A program made the position numbers and the translations under genes. From Pseudonocardia sp. HH130629-09 (GTDB lineage Bacteria; Actinomycetota; Actinomycetes; Mycobacteriales; Pseudonocardiaceae): 64,000 bases of DNA. The notes beneath the pieces are model-generated. The model was not told where the DNA came from and did no database searches. It was given only the letters and a program-made list of their open reading frames with translations. Where the stretch lies: assembly GCF_001294645.1 (NCBI RefSeq), contig NZ_CP011869.1, positions 124,001 through 188,000 on the forward strand. The letters are read 5' to 3'. Of the stretch, positions 43,071 through 52,845 are shown piece by piece (position 1 is the first letter of the stretch; every line of letters starts with the position of its first letter).

Positions 43071-44426
43071 GTGGCGTCCACCAAGGTGGTGTGCGACCGG
43101 CCCGGTGACGAGCTGGTCGAGCTGTAGGGCGGCCACCGCGTGATCTTCTGAACGCCTCTCACAGCCCACAGAAGATGGATCACGCGATGACCGCACCCTC
43201 CAGTATCGACCCCACCGAGTTCCTGCACGAGCAGCTGTCCCAGGCGAGCCCGGATCTGCTGTGCCACATGTTGACCACGTTCATCAACACCCTGATGTCC
43301 GCCGACGCCGACTCGGTGTGCGGCGCGGCCTGGGGCGAGCGTTCCGAGGCTCGCACGAACACCCGCAACGGCTACCGCCACCGCGACTTCGACACCCGCG
43401 CTGGCACGATCGACGTGGCGATCCCCAAGCTGCGCAACGGCTCCTACTTCCCCGACTGGTTGCTGGAGCGTCGTCGCCGGGCGGAGCGGGCCCTGACCAC
43501 GGTGGTCGCGACCTGCTACCTGCTCGGGGTCTCGACGCGGCGGATGGAGAAACTCGTCGACTCCCTGGGCATCACGAGGTTGTCGAAGTCGCAGGTCTCA
43601 GAGATGGTCCGGGACCTCGACGGCCAAGTCGAGCAGTTCCGGACGCGTCCGCTCGACCAGGGCCCCTACACCTTCGTCGCCGCCGACGCGCTCGTGCTCA
43701 AAGTCCGCGAGGGCGGCCGGGTCGTGGCAGTCCACGCCCTGCTCGCCACCGGGGTCAACGGCGACGGACACCGGGAGATCCTCGGCCTGCAGGTCAGCTC
43801 CGCCGAGGACGGCGCCGGCTGGCTGGGGTTCTTCCGCGACCTCACCGCCCGCGGTCTGACCGGCGTCGCGCTGGTCACCAGCGACGCCCACGCCGGCTTG
43901 GTGTCCGCGATCGGGGCGACCCTGCCCGGCGCCGCCTGGCAGAGGTGCAGGACGCACTACGCGGCGAACCTGATGGCTGCGACCCCGAAGCAGTCCTGGC
44001 CGTGGGTGCGGGCGTTGCTGCACTCGGTCTATGACCAGCCCGACGCCGCATCGGTGCACGCCCAGTTCGACCGGGTCCTCGACGCCTTGGCCGACAAGCT
44101 CCCGAAGGTCGCCGAGCACCTCGACGCCGCCCGAGCCGACGTCCTGGCCTTCACCGGCTTCCCGAAAGAACTGTGGCGCCAGATCTGGTCGAACAACCCC
44201 TCCGAGCGCCTGAACCGTGAGATCCGGCGCCGCACCGACGTCGTCGGGATCTTCCCCGACCGCGACTCCCTGATCCGCCTCGTCGGCGCGGTCCTGGCCG
44301 AGCAACACGACGAATGGGCCGAAGGACGCCGCTACCTCGGCCTCGACGTCCTCGCCCGCTCCCGCGTCACCACGATCCCCGACACCGCCACCAGCGCTGA
44401 GGAGGCGACCTCGACCACCACCATCA
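43071..44426 (+). mobile_element. IS256-family element, type A, copy 2, right end missing
   Basis: Same as 15190-16597 in inverse orientation from tagtggcgtccacc onward. It breaks off after accaccatc at 44426, so its right end is lost and it joins an IS5 remnant. Confidence 0.85.
43175..44426 (+). pseudogene. IS256-family transposase (type A, copy 2), C-terminus replaced
   Basis: Residues 1-417 equal the transposase at 15224-16492 apart from one change (EMVRDLDG for EMARDLDG). After TSTTTI the natural end PALSA is lost and the frame runs on to 44830 through unrelated reverse-strand sequence. All catalytic residues remain, so the protein could work, but the element lacks an end and cannot move itself. 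Confidence 0.82.
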
Positions 44427-44740
44427 CGCCGTCAGGTGCGGGAACATCGGCGGGTCGCGCTCTGGCCGGGCCCGACCAGGACCACCGGCGGTCGGCCGTG
44501 TCCGCCGACGAGTCGGTAAGTCTTCGTCGACAGCCCGCCGCGGGACCGGCCCGAGGCGTGATCGGCGGGCTCGGCGGGCTCGGCGAGCAGGTTCGCGTAC
44601 TTCGATCCTGCATCGCTTTCGAGGGTCGCAGTCCCCGCCCGCGGCGCTCGGCCGCACTGCGCTGCTCGCCGCCAGCGTCCCGGCCGCCTCAGGTCGATCT
44701 TCCCCCTCGACCTGACTCCGTGCCGTCTCAGCATGGTCGA
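44427..44740 (-). pseudogene. IS5-family transposase, internal fragment
   Basis: The reverse strand shows the typical SRGGLSTKTYRLVGGHGRPP and VVLVGPGQSATRRC (core of another IS5 subgroup), with SDAGSKYANLLAEPAEPA upstream. Only this middle piece remains, cut by IS256 on the left. The rest of 44741-44884 shows nothing but the leader of the next gene. Confidence 0.65.
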
Positions 44741-44884
44741 CAGGATGTCAAGCGGGCCACACGACTCGGCGACACAGCTTGCGTATGCCCCGACGGCACA
44801 GCGTCTCTTCAGGACGGCACGCATCACTGACCCACGCTCACACGTCCGCAACCTGCAGCGCCGGCACCTACCACGAGGCCTCTC

Positions 44885-47170
44885 ATGGACCACTCGTCCG
44901 AGTACACCCCTGTCACCGACACCGACTACTCCCGTGCCGAGCAGATGCTCGCGCCGTACCGCGACCGGTTGGTCCCGACCGCGATGGTGGCACCGCAGTG
45001 GTCCAGGGACGGAGCGCGGTTCTGGTACCGGTCCAGAGCTCGCCACATCCTGGTCGAACCGACCTCCGGTCTCCGTTGCGACGCGTTCGACCACGAGCGG
45101 CTCGCCACGGAGTTGTCCCGGGCGTCCGGGCGGGCGGTGGAAGCCGACGACCTCCCCCTGGATCGGGTCGACTTCGAGGTCCCCGACCGCAGCGCGGACA
45201 CGATCCGCTTCTCGGCGCACGACACCCGATGGGAGTGGTCTGAGAAATCCGGCCACTGCCTCGCTGTCGACGAGGGCCCGACAGTGGGTCCGGGGGAGAT
45301 CGCGTCCCCGGACCGGGCATGGGTGGCCTTCCGACGCGACGGTGATGTGTGGGTTCGCGCTCGTGACGGGAAGCAGGAGTTCGCGCTCACCCACGATGCC
45401 GAGCCTCACTGGGACTACGGTGGGATGCCCGAGGCGGCGACCAAGGTGAAGCTCCCACTGCTGGGAGTCGAATCGCTGCTCGTGGCGGCGTGGTCGCCGG
45501 ACTCCACCCGGTTGATCACCCATCGGATCGACCAGCGCGAGTTGCCAGAACAAGTTCTGGTCGAGGCCGCACCGAAGAACGGCGGACCGCCGGTCGCCCA
45601 CCACATCCGCTACCCGATGCCCGGTGACGAAGCACAGGCCACGATGACGTGGCACATTCTTGATGTCCGCACCAGGCAGAACATCATCGCCGCGGGCGGA
45701 CCGGAGGTGCTCACCGCCCCTTACGCCCTCGACCGGCGGTGGTGGACCGGGGCGAAGGGCGAAGCGGTGCACATCCTGCACCAGTCGCGCGACGGGCGCA
45801 CTCTCGAGCTGCGCCGCCTCGCTCCCGGCACAGGTGCGATGACGACACTGATCACCGAGACCGGCCGGACCAGAGTGGATCCCTCGCCGTACCTGCACAT
45901 CCCGCCACTAGTGCGGGTCCTGGACTCGGGGGAGATTCTGTGGTGGTCGCAGCGCGACGGCTGGGGCCACTTGTATCTCTACTCGGCCGAAGGGGAGCTG
46001 CGCGGGCAGCTCACCAAGGGTCAGTGGCTGGTCCGGCGGGTGCTGAGGGTCGACGAAGACCGCCGTCGGGTGTGGTTCCTCGCGTGCGGGCTGAACGACG
46101 ATCCCTATGTCCGCCAGGTGTGCCGGGTCGACCTTGACGGCGGCGGCTTTGTGCGGGTCACCGACGACGACCTCGACCACGACGCCGTCGCCCCACCCCG
46201 AGGTGGCGACTACGTCGTCGATCGCGCATCGACCGTCGAGTTCCCGCCCCGCACGCGGGTCCTCGGGAACGACGGTCAGGTGCTGGCCGAGCTCGAGGCT
46301 CCGGACACGACGGCACTGGCGGCAGCCGGCTGGAGCCCACCCGAGCGGTTCCGCACGACCGCCGCCGACGGACACACCCCGATCTACGGGCTGTTGTGGC
46401 GCCCGCACGGCTTCGACCCCGCCCAGCGCTATCCCGTGGTCGACCACACCTATCCCGGACCCAACATTCACCGAGCCTCGCCGGCGTTCGGGGACCTGTT
46501 CACCGGGGAGGCCGAAGCACTGGCCGCACTCGGATTCGCGGTCGTCGCCCTCGACGGTCGGGGCACCCCGGTACGCAGCAAGGCCTTCCTCGACCACTCC
46601 TATGGCGACCTCGGGATGTCCGCGGCACTCGACGACCACGTGGCCGCCATCCGCGAGCTCGGCCGACGCCACCCGTGGCTCGACACCGACCGTGTCGGTA
46701 TCACCGGCCACTCCGGCGGCGGTTTCTTCACCGTCCGGGCACTGCTGACCCGTCCGGACTTCTATTCGGTGGGCGTCGCACAAGCGGGCCCTCACGATTT
46801 CTCGACCTACCTGCCGTTCTGGGTCGAACAGCACCACGGAGAGATCACCGCAGAAACCCGTGCGGCACTGATCAACACAGTGCACGCTGCCAACCTGCGC
46901 GGCAAGCTACTACTCATCGACGGCGAACTCGACGACAACGTCCTGCCCCACCAGAGCATGCGGCTGGTTGACGCGCTCATCGACGCCGACGCCGACGTCG
47001 ACATGCTTGTCATTCCCGGCGTCGAGCACAATTTCCACGGCCGCTTCCACTACGTCACACGGCGCACCTGGGACTACCTTGTCCGGCACCTGCACGGCAC
47101 CGAGCCTCCGCCCTACCGCCTCGCACCGTTTCCCTCGATCCCTGACTGGGCAGCTCACCCGTCCGGCTGA
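44885..47170 (+). CDS. S9-family (prolyl oligopeptidase / dipeptidyl peptidase IV) serine peptidase
   Basis: 761 residues. The N-terminal beta-propeller (DPP IV N-terminal type: MVAPQWSRDGARFWYRSRAR, SPDSTRLITHRIDQRELPEQ, ILWWSQRDGWGHLYLYSAEG) is followed by an alpha/beta hydrolase domain. Catalytic Ser in VGITGHSGGGFFTVRALL, Asp in LIDGELDDNVLP and His in PGVEHNFHGRFHYV. No signal peptide is evident, so it is probably cytoplasmic and degrades peptides. gagg lies before the ATG. It stands alone between IS elements and is intact. Confidence 0.9.
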   Translation: MDHSSEYTPVTDTDYSRAEQMLAPYRDRLVPTAMVAPQWSRDGARFWYRSRARHILVEPTSGLRCDAFDHERLATELSRASGRAVEADDLPLDRVDFEVPDRSADTIRFSAHDTRWEWSEKSGHCLAVDEGPTVGPGEIASPDRAWVAFRRDGDVWVRARDGKQEFALTHDAEPHWDYGGMPEAATKVKLPLLGVESLLVAAWSPDSTRLITHRIDQRELPEQVLVEAAPKNGGPPVAHHIRYPMPGDEAQATMTWHILDVRTRQNIIAAGGPEVLTAPYALDRRWWTGAKGEAVHILHQSRDGRTLELRRLAPGTGAMTTLITETGRTRVDPSPYLHIPPLVRVLDSGEILWWSQRDGWGHLYLYSAEGELRGQLTKGQWLVRRVLRVDEDRRRVWFLACGLNDDPYVRQVCRVDLDGGGFVRVTDDDLDHDAVAPPRGGDYVVDRASTVEFPPRTRVLGNDGQVLAELEAPDTTALAAAGWSPPERFRTTAADGHTPIYGLLWRPHGFDPAQRYPVVDHTYPGPNIHRASPAFGDLFTGEAEALAALGFAVVALDGRGTPVRSKAFLDHSYGDLGMSAALDDHVAAIRELGRRHPWLDTDRVGITGHSGGGFFTVRALLTRPDFYSVGVAQAGPHDFSTYLPFWVEQHHGEITAETRAALINTVHAANLRGKLLLIDGELDDNVLPHQSMRLVDALIDADADVDMLVIPGVEHNFHGRFHYVTRRTWDYLVRHLHGTEPPPYRLAPFPSIPDWAAHPSG

Positions 47171-47212
47171 ACCGGCACGACGCCCACCCGATCCGAGAAG
47201 GACCACTCCGTC

Positions 47213-47316
47213 GTGCCCTACCTGTTCCCAGTCGGCGCGATAGGCCCCAGAAGTGCTGACGACCATCAAGCTGCGCTTATCCGACGGCTTCACCAGAATC
47301 GCCCCGTCCATCCTGG
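47213..47316 (+). pseudogene. Possible gene start cut by IS256
   Basis: GTG 47213 follows gagaagga and reads MPYLFPVGAIGPRSADDHQA then ALIRRLHQNRPVHPG before the IS256 end. It could be the truncated next gene after the peptidase. No family recognised. Confidence 0.3.
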
Positions 47317-48720
47317 GGGACTGTTTCAAGATCGGTGTTTTCGGCCCGACACGCCGGGCTGAGGTCCGGCGAGATGGGCACGGACAGTGATGACATCGGA
47401 CCTTGTGGATCCAAGCGAGGGTGACCCGAAGCCTGCTCGGCAGGCGTCGGCGGAGCGGGCCGCTGCGGCGGCGATGGTGGCCGAGGCGAAGGCGCGCGGG
47501 CTGGCGTTGACCGGCCCGGACGGCCTGTTGAAGCTCTTTACCAAGAATGTTCTGGAAACGGCGCTGAACGAGGAGATGACCGAGCACCTCGGGCACGACA
47601 AGAACCGGGCCGACCCCGGCCGGGAATCCACCAACGTGCGGAACGGGTCCCGCTCGAAGACGGTTCTCTCGGATGCCGCGGGTGACGTGGAGATCGACGT
47701 TCCGAGAGACAGGGCCAGCACTTTCGAGCCGCAGATCGTGAAGAAGCGTCAGCGGCGCCTCACAGATGTCGACGAGGTCGTACTGTCGCTGTATGCGAAA
47801 GGGATGACGACCGGGGAGGTTTCCGCACATTTCGCTGACATCTATGGGGCGTCAGTATCGAAGGAGACGGTCTCGCGGATCACCGACAAGGTCGTCGCCG
47901 AGATGAATGACTGGGTTGGTCGGCCGTTGGATTCGGTGTACGCCGCGGTGTTCATCGACGCTGTCCACGTCAAGGTCCGGGACGGGCAGGTCGCCAACCG
48001 GCCGGTCTACGCAGCCATCGGCGTCACCGTGGACGGCTGCAAGGACGTGCTGGGGCTGTGGATGGGCGTCGGCAGTGAGGGCGCGAAGTTCTGGATGAGC
48101 GTGCTGGTCGACCTGAAGAACCGCGGCGTGCGTGACGTGCTGTTCCTGGTCTGCGACGGCCTCAAAGGACTCCCGGAGGTCGTGGCCAACGTGTGGCCGC
48201 AAACCATTGTCCAAACCTGCGTCGTGCACCTGATCCGAAACACTTTCCGGCTGGTGGGTCGACAGGACTGGGACGCGGTGAAGCGCGACATCAAACCAAT
48301 CTATGCCGCGCCCAACCCGAATGCAGCACTTATCGCTATGGATGAGCTCGACGAGAAATGGGGCCGTAAGTACGCGGCGATGATCCGGCTATGGCGCAAC
48401 GCGTGGGAAGAGTTCGTGCCGTTCTTGGACTACGACGTCGAGATTCGAAGGGTGATCTGCTCTACGAATGCGATCGAATCGCTTAACGCCCGCTACCGGC
48501 GCGCGGTGCGGGCGCGTGGTCATTTCCCCACTGAGCAGGCTGCGATGAAATGCTTGTATCTTGTGACTCGCAGCCTGGACCCGACCGGGACGGGCCGCAC
48601 GAGGTGGACGATGCGTTGGAAGCCCGTGATCAACGCGTTCGCCATCACGTTCGGTGACCGCTGGCCGGGAGCCGAGACCTACTGAGCAACGACGCCGAAA
48701 CACCGATCACGAGACAGGCC
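47317..48720 (+). mobile_element. IS256-family element, type E, copy 2, complete
   Basis: 1404 bp, ends gggactgtttcaagatcgg and (inverse) ggcctgtctcgtgatcgg. It is flanked by the 9-bp direct duplication ccatcctgg (47308-47316, 48721-48729), the hallmark of recent IS256 insertion. It serves as the unbroken reference for 36136-39450 and 1363-1553. Confidence 0.95.
47387..48685 (+). CDS. IS256-family (Mutator) transposase, type E
   Basis: 432 residues from GTG 47387 (ATG 47390 is an alternative). Mutator features: FTKNVLETALNEEMTEHLGH, RNGSRSKTVLSDAAGDVEID, VPRDRASTFEPQIVKKRQRR. The core has Asp in AAVFIDAVHVKVRDGQVANR, Asp in DVLFLVCDGLKGLPEV, the CxxH motif CVVHLIRN and Glu in RVICSTNAIESLNARYRRAV. 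Intact and flanked by complete ends. Confidence 0.95.
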   Translation: MMTSDLVDPSEGDPKPARQASAERAAAAAMVAEAKARGLALTGPDGLLKLFTKNVLETALNEEMTEHLGHDKNRADPGRESTNVRNGSRSKTVLSDAAGDVEIDVPRDRASTFEPQIVKKRQRRLTDVDEVVLSLYAKGMTTGEVSAHFADIYGASVSKETVSRITDKVVAEMNDWVGRPLDSVYAAVFIDAVHVKVRDGQVANRPVYAAIGVTVDGCKDVLGLWMGVGSEGAKFWMSVLVDLKNRGVRDVLFLVCDGLKGLPEVVANVWPQTIVQTCVVHLIRNTFRLVGRQDWDAVKRDIKPIYAAPNPNAALIAMDELDEKWGRKYAAMIRLWRNAWEEFVPFLDYDVEIRRVICSTNAIESLNARYRRAVRARGHFPTEQAAMKCLYLVTRSLDPTGTGRTRWTMRWKPVINAFAITFGDRWPGAETY

Positions 48721-48911
48721 CCATCCTGGTAGGGGTCGGCTGTCCGAGAGCCTTCGGTCTTCTGTCCGGAACTGTCTGAAAGATCGTGTGTGACGGTGAT
48801 CCGGCAGGCTGGGGAGGGTTTCGTTCCAGCCGGGAGGGGATACCGTTGAACGGTCGCGGAGACGACCGTTGATCCAACAGAACCTGCCACCGGAATGCGA
48901 CCGGGTAGGAC

Positions 48912-49238
48912 GTGCGACTTGCTCGAGAGCTGATCGACGAGACGCGCCGGTCCGGGGCCTCGCTGGTCGGCCCGGACGGCCCGCTGGCCCCGGGGGGACC
49001 CCGCGGTTTTGCAGACCGCGCTGGACACCGAGATGACCGAGCACTTGGGCTGCGAGCACGGAGATCGTTCGGTTTCGCTCGTCGACAACCACCGCGATGG
49101 GAGTTCGCCGAAGACGGTGCGCATCGAGGTCGGGCCGGTCGAGCTGGAGGTCCCGCGGGACAGGACGGGGACCTTCGTCCCACAGATCGCGCCCGAGCGT
49201 CCCCCCGGCCGGGTGGGGGATTCGACGAGGCAGTCATT
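48912..49238 (+). pseudogene. IS256-family transposase (third type), N-terminal fragment
   Basis: Reads RLARELIDETRRSGASLVGP, DGPLAPGG, then in another frame LDTEMTEHLGCEHGDRS and VELEVPRDRTGTFVPQIAPE. One frameshift near 49005 and truncation by IS5 at 49239 make it dead. The 190 bp before it (48721-48911) shows no gene. Confidence 0.75.
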
Positions 49239-49649
49239 GAACTCTTTCCACTTGGCGTCAGCCAGCGAGGATGAGGGTCTGGATCGCGTTGACCAGCGCG
49301 GTGGTCCGCTGCGGGCAGCACCGGATCTTCCGCAGAATCTTCCAGCTCTTGAACATCGCGTTCGCGCGTTCACCGGGGCCGCGTTGCGCTGCGTGGGCGG
49401 CGTTGACCTCCCGCTGACTCGGTGAGAGCCGTCGGCGCTCGCCGGTGTCGCGATCGGCGGGTCGGCGTCGCTGTGGGAGGTGGAACATCGCACCGGCACC
49501 GCGGTATCCGCTGTCGGCGACCACCTGCACCCCGGCGACGGTGAGGGCGTCGATGATCCCGTGTTCGCGGGCGGCACCCATGTCATGCCGCGCACCGTGT
49601 CTCGTCCCGGGTTTGATGGAGACCATCAAGCCTGGAGGATGATCGACCG

Positions 49650-49970
49650 ATGGCCGCCCCGAGGAAGTACCCCGACGAGCTGCGGGAGCGAGCGATCCGG
49701 CTCGTGTTGGACGCCAAGGCCGACCCGGCGTCCGCGGGCGGGAACATCTTCAAGCGCATCGGCGAGCAGCTGGGGATCAACCCGGAGACGCTGCGGGGCT
49801 GGGTCAAGCAGGTCGAGATCGACAACGGCACCAGGCCGGGCACGACCACCGACGACGCGACCCGGCTCGCAGAGCTCGAACGTGAGGTTCGGGAGTTGCG
49901 CCGGGCGAACGCCATTCTCAAGTCGGCTTCGGCTTTCTTCGCGGCGGAGCTCGACCGCCCCAGCAGGTAG
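49650..49970 (+). CDS. IS3-family transposase OrfA (type b, copy 2)
   Basis: Same 106-residue protein as 18043-18363: HTH GEQLGINPETLRGWVKQVEI and leucine-rich helix LAELEREVRELRRANAILKS. OrfB lies in the -1 frame downstream. No differences were noticed between the two copies. Confidence 0.93.
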   Translation: MAAPRKYPDELRERAIRLVLDAKADPASAGGNIFKRIGEQLGINPETLRGWVKQVEIDNGTRPGTTTDDATRLAELEREVRELRRANAILKSASAFFAAELDRPSR

Positions 49971-50026
49971 TCCTCGACTATATCGAGGAGAACAAGACAC
50001 AGTTCGGGGTCGAGCCGATCTGCGCG

Positions 50027-50896
50027 GTGTTGAAGGACGCCGGTGTTCCGATCGCCCCGTCCACTTTCCATGCGTCGAAGAAGCGACCGCCCTCGGCGCG
50101 GGCACTCACCGACGCCGAGACTTTGAAAGAGATCGAACGGGTGCATCGCGACAACTTCAGCGTCTACGGCAGCCGGAAGGTGTGGGCGGCGTTATGTCGG
50201 GAAGGCGGAGTAGGCGGCCGCCGGGTCGCTCGCTGCACCGTGGAACGACTGATGCGCCGCAACGGGCTCCGTGGAGTGTCCCGGCTGCGTGTGCCGCGCA
50301 CCACGGTCCGAGCCAAGGGCGCGGACAGGCGCCCGGACCTGGTCGAACGGGACTTCACCGCACCCGCCCAGGACCGCCTGTGGGTCGCTGACATCACCTA
50401 CATCCGCACGTTCTCTGGATGGGTGTACGCGGCTTTCGTGATGGACGTGTTCTCCCGACGGATCGTGGGCTGGCAGCTCTCTCGTAACCTGTACACCGAT
50501 CTCGCGCTGGACGCGCTCAACATGGGGATCTGGACCCGGCAACGGGCGGGCGCGGACCTCTCCGAGTTGATACACCATTCGGATCGCGGAGTCCAATATG
50601 TCGCCGTGCGGTACGGCGAGCGACTCGCCGAAGTCGACGCTGTGGCTTCAGTCGGGTCGGTCGGCGATTCCTACGATAATGCGATGGCGGAGGCGTTCAA
50701 CTCGCTGTTCAAGGCTGAACTCGTCCGCAACCGGGGCCCGTGGCGAGGCACCGACGACCTCGAGCTGGCCGTCGCCGAGTACATCGACTGGTACAACCAC
50801 CGCCGCCTACACGGCGAGCTCGGCCTGATCCCGCCCGTTGAGCACGAGGCCCTGCACGCCGTCACAGAACCCGCCCGGCAACCCGCCGGAGCGTGA
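50027..50896 (+). CDS. IS3-family transposase OrfB (type b, copy 2)
   Basis: Same protein as 18420-19289, with catalytic Asp, Asp and Glu in LWVADITYIRTF, IHHSDRGVQYVAV and NAMAEAFNSLFKAEL. Made most likely as an OrfAB fusion. Because this copy has a clean target duplication, it is the better candidate for an active element. Confidence 0.93.
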   Translation: MLKDAGVPIAPSTFHASKKRPPSARALTDAETLKEIERVHRDNFSVYGSRKVWAALCREGGVGGRRVARCTVERLMRRNGLRGVSRLRVPRTTVRAKGADRRPDLVERDFTAPAQDRLWVADITYIRTFSGWVYAAFVMDVFSRRIVGWQLSRNLYTDLALDALNMGIWTRQRAGADLSELIHHSDRGVQYVAVRYGERLAEVDAVASVGSVGDSYDNAMAEAFNSLFKAELVRNRGPWRGTDDLELAVAEYIDWYNHRRLHGELGLIPPVEHEALHAVTEPARQPAGA

Positions 50897-51514
50897 GAAC
50901 CGAGCCTCTATCGAACCCGGGACTTGACACCGGGCAAACGCCGGCGACGCCCAGACCAGACGACCGGCCGGGTCGCTGATGACCTGCACGTTCATACCGT
51001 GGCACTTCCACTTCCCCGAGTAGTACGGGCGGTCGCGCCCCGAGGCCATGGCGACCCGGTCGATCCGCAGCAAGGTGCCGTCGAGGATCACGAACGCCTT
51101 CCGCCGCGCGACCGCGATCGCCTCGGTCAGGTTCGGTGCCGCGGCGGCGAGGACGTCGATCGCTTCGCGGATGTAGCGGAACGCCGTGGTGGTGCCGACC
51201 CCGAAACCAGCGGCGAGGTCGGGGTAGGTCTCGCCCTTGCGCAGGTGCGCCAGGGCGAGCAGGGCGTGACGACCGATCGGGAGGCGCCGCCAGCGAGTAC
51301 CGCGCTGGTTGCGGCTGCGCTGAAGGGCGTTGGTCAAGGTGATCAGCGCGCGAGTGGACACCGACAGCGCGGACGGGTAGGAAAGCACCGGAGCTCCTGG
51401 TGGGCAACGAGTTGATCTAGACAATCACTCGTCTACCAGGAGCTCTTCTAGTTTCCGGGCCGCCACGCCGCGACCCCGCCGACCTCGTGACTGTCAGGTT
51501 GGAAAGGGTTCACT

Positions 51515-51608
51515 GTTGCGCCGGAGCGCCACTGTCGAGATCGACACGTCCACCGCCCTGGACGAGGTGGTGCGACGGCTGGACGACCTGGCCGCACCGC
51601 GCTCCTGA
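51515..51608 (+). pseudogene. C-terminal fragment of an unknown protein
   Basis: Directly after IS5 an open frame reads LRRSATVEIDTSTALDEVVR then RLDDLAAPRS and stops. The end pattern resembles the last helix of small nucleotide kinases, but it is too short to name. Cut by the IS5 element on its left. Confidence 0.35.
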
Positions 51609-51643
51609 TCCTCGCCAAGCGGCCACGAACCGAGGGGACCACG

Positions 51644-52363
51644 ATGCCCGGAGCTGCGGAACGAGCTGCGGTGCCGATGCCGGCCGAGGCCGCGCGTTTG
51701 CTGGGTGGGTTCGCCGTCGACGGTGTCATGGACGGGCTTGTCATGGACCAGCTCGGCGTCGTGCCGCAAGGCTCACGGAACCCCCGTCTGGGAGCCGTGC
51801 TGGACGCGATTCCCGCGCCGGTGCACGACGTGCGGATCCTGACCGTGTCGCCGGGGAGCTCCGGGGTCGAGTGCCGGGAGACAGCGCGCGGCCCGCGTTC
51901 CGGGATCGCCCGGATGCACATGCCGATCGCGACCGATCCGGGCGCGGTGCTCGACCTCGATGGCATCCCACACTCGTGGCAGCCGGGCGAGCTCTGGTTC
52001 GGGGACTTCGGCCGCCTGCACCGGTTCCGCAACCGGGGCACGCGTCACCTGGTCCACCTGGTGATCGACGCGCTCGTCGTACCGGAGCTGACCGGCCTGT
52101 TCCCCCCGGAATGGCGGCCGTACTTCGACGGCGGGGACGTGCTGGTCAACCGGCGTGGCGCGCTCGGCGGCGTCGGCTGCAGTCGTCCTGGCGATCATGG
52201 CGCCGAGGCTCCACTCGGCCGCCTCGAATGCCAGCCCGTCATCGGCCGACCAGGCTCCGAGGTCGAGGGCAGCAAGGCTGACGGCCCCGGTCGGGCCCTT
52301 CCGGCGGGTCCGGTGTCGTTGTCATGGTCAGAGCTCTCCCATCGCTGTGCCGACGCCAGCTGA
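51644..52363 (+). CDS. Aspartyl/asparaginyl beta-hydroxylase-like protein
   Basis: 239 residues, ATG 51644 after gagggg. The centre resembles the Asp_Arg_Hydrox cupin fold of 2-oxoglutarate/Fe(II) dioxygenases: GIARMHMPIATDPGAVLDLD, then GELWFGDFGRLHRFRNRGTR and HLVHLVIDALVVPELTGLFP. The His in ARMHMPI and in RLHRFRN are candidate iron ligands and Arg in NRGTRHLVH a candidate 2-oxoglutarate contact. The last ~45 residues look low-complexity and may reflect a changed C-terminus. Substrate unknown; a stand-alone gene between IS5 and VapBC. Confidence 0.65.
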   Translation: MPGAAERAAVPMPAEAARLLGGFAVDGVMDGLVMDQLGVVPQGSRNPRLGAVLDAIPAPVHDVRILTVSPGSSGVECRETARGPRSGIARMHMPIATDPGAVLDLDGIPHSWQPGELWFGDFGRLHRFRNRGTRHLVHLVIDALVVPELTGLFPPEWRPYFDGGDVLVNRRGALGGVGCSRPGDHGAEAPLGRLECQPVIGRPGSEVEGSKADGPGRALPAGPVSLSWSELSHRCADAS

Positions 52364-52434
52364 TCGAGTCGACCGCCGCGACGGACGGGGTCGGGGGCAA
52401 CTGGTCTGTCCGCTCCGCGCTGGGGAATCTGTGT

Positions 52435-52845
52435 CTACCGGATGGGTACGACGGTCACGCCCAGATCCAGTCCGGTCCACGCGATGTCAGCGGTGATCGC
52501 GGGGCCCGACAGGCGGGCGGCCAGGGCCAGGCAGCAGCGGTCACCCAGGGACAGTCCGGCCGTGCGGGTGGCCGGCCATAGCTTGGCCGCGATGATCGCG
52601 TCGGCCGCGTCGAGCGGCTCGATCCGGATCCCCAGGGTGCGCAGCCGAGTCACTGCACGGTCGGCGTCGACGCCGTGCTGGCCGAGCTTCTGATGAACCT
52701 CGGCGAGGTTGACCGCGGACAGCACTGCGGTGTCGAGATACTCGTCGACGACCTCGGCACCGGGCTCGGTGCGGAGCCAGGCCAGAACCGCGGAGGCGTC
52801 CAGGACAGCGGGGCCGGAGCGACCAGCAGCAACGCCCGCGCTCAT
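52435..52845 (-). CDS. vapC: VapC-type PIN-domain toxin
   Basis: 136 residues from ATG 52845. PIN-domain acidic residues: Asp16 in AVLDASAVLAWL, Glu in NLAEVHQKLGQH, Asp in LSLGDRCCLALAARL and Asp in TADIAWTGLDL. VapC toxins are Mg-dependent ribonucleases that cut tRNA or rRNA and stop growth when the antitoxin is lost. The start overlaps the antitoxin stop by 4 nt (ATGA), the usual antitoxin-first order. Confidence 0.9.
   Translation of the reverse strand: MSAGVAAGRSGPAVLDASAVLAWLRTEPGAEVVDEYLDTAVLSAVNLAEVHQKLGQHGVDADRAVTRLRTLGIRIEPLDAADAIIAAKLWPATRTAGLSLGDRCCLALAARLSGPAITADIAWTGLDLGVTVVPIR

Larger units (their letters stand above)
49598..50929 (+). mobile_element. IS3-family element (type b), copy 2, with CCG duplication
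   Basis: 1332 bp, ends tgtctcgtcccggg and (inverse) tgtcaagtcccggg. The 3-bp duplication CCG (49595-49597, 50930-50932) is confirmed by the uninterrupted IS5 copy 1 (gcgcaccgggcaaacg on its reverse strand). A recent, clean insertion. Confidence 0.96.
49258..51388 (-). pseudogene. IS5-family transposase type B, interrupted by IS3
   Basis: The N-terminal half is at 50927-51388 (LSYPSALSVSTRALITLTNA onward) and the C-terminal half at 49258-49597 (HDMGAAREHGIIDALT to TLILAG, including the KILRKIRCC segment that copy 1 lacks). IS3 entered at codons for PGARHDM. The extra T that shifts the frame just before PGARHDMG is also present here. Confidence 0.85.
49239..51511 (-). mobile_element. IS5-family element, type B, copy 2, carrying IS3
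   Basis: Ends gaactctttccacttgg (49239) and (inverse) gaaccctttccaacctgac (51511), flanked by ATT and ACT. The IS3 element at 49598-50929 splits it; without that it is about 935 bp and equals 11362-12287 except that it keeps 9 bp lost there. Confidence 0.9.

Noticed and set aside
44427..44830. C-terminal extension making the IS256 transposase 551 residues long
   Set aside because: The extra residues come from reading an IS5 remnant on the wrong strand; the other copy ends naturally at 422 residues.
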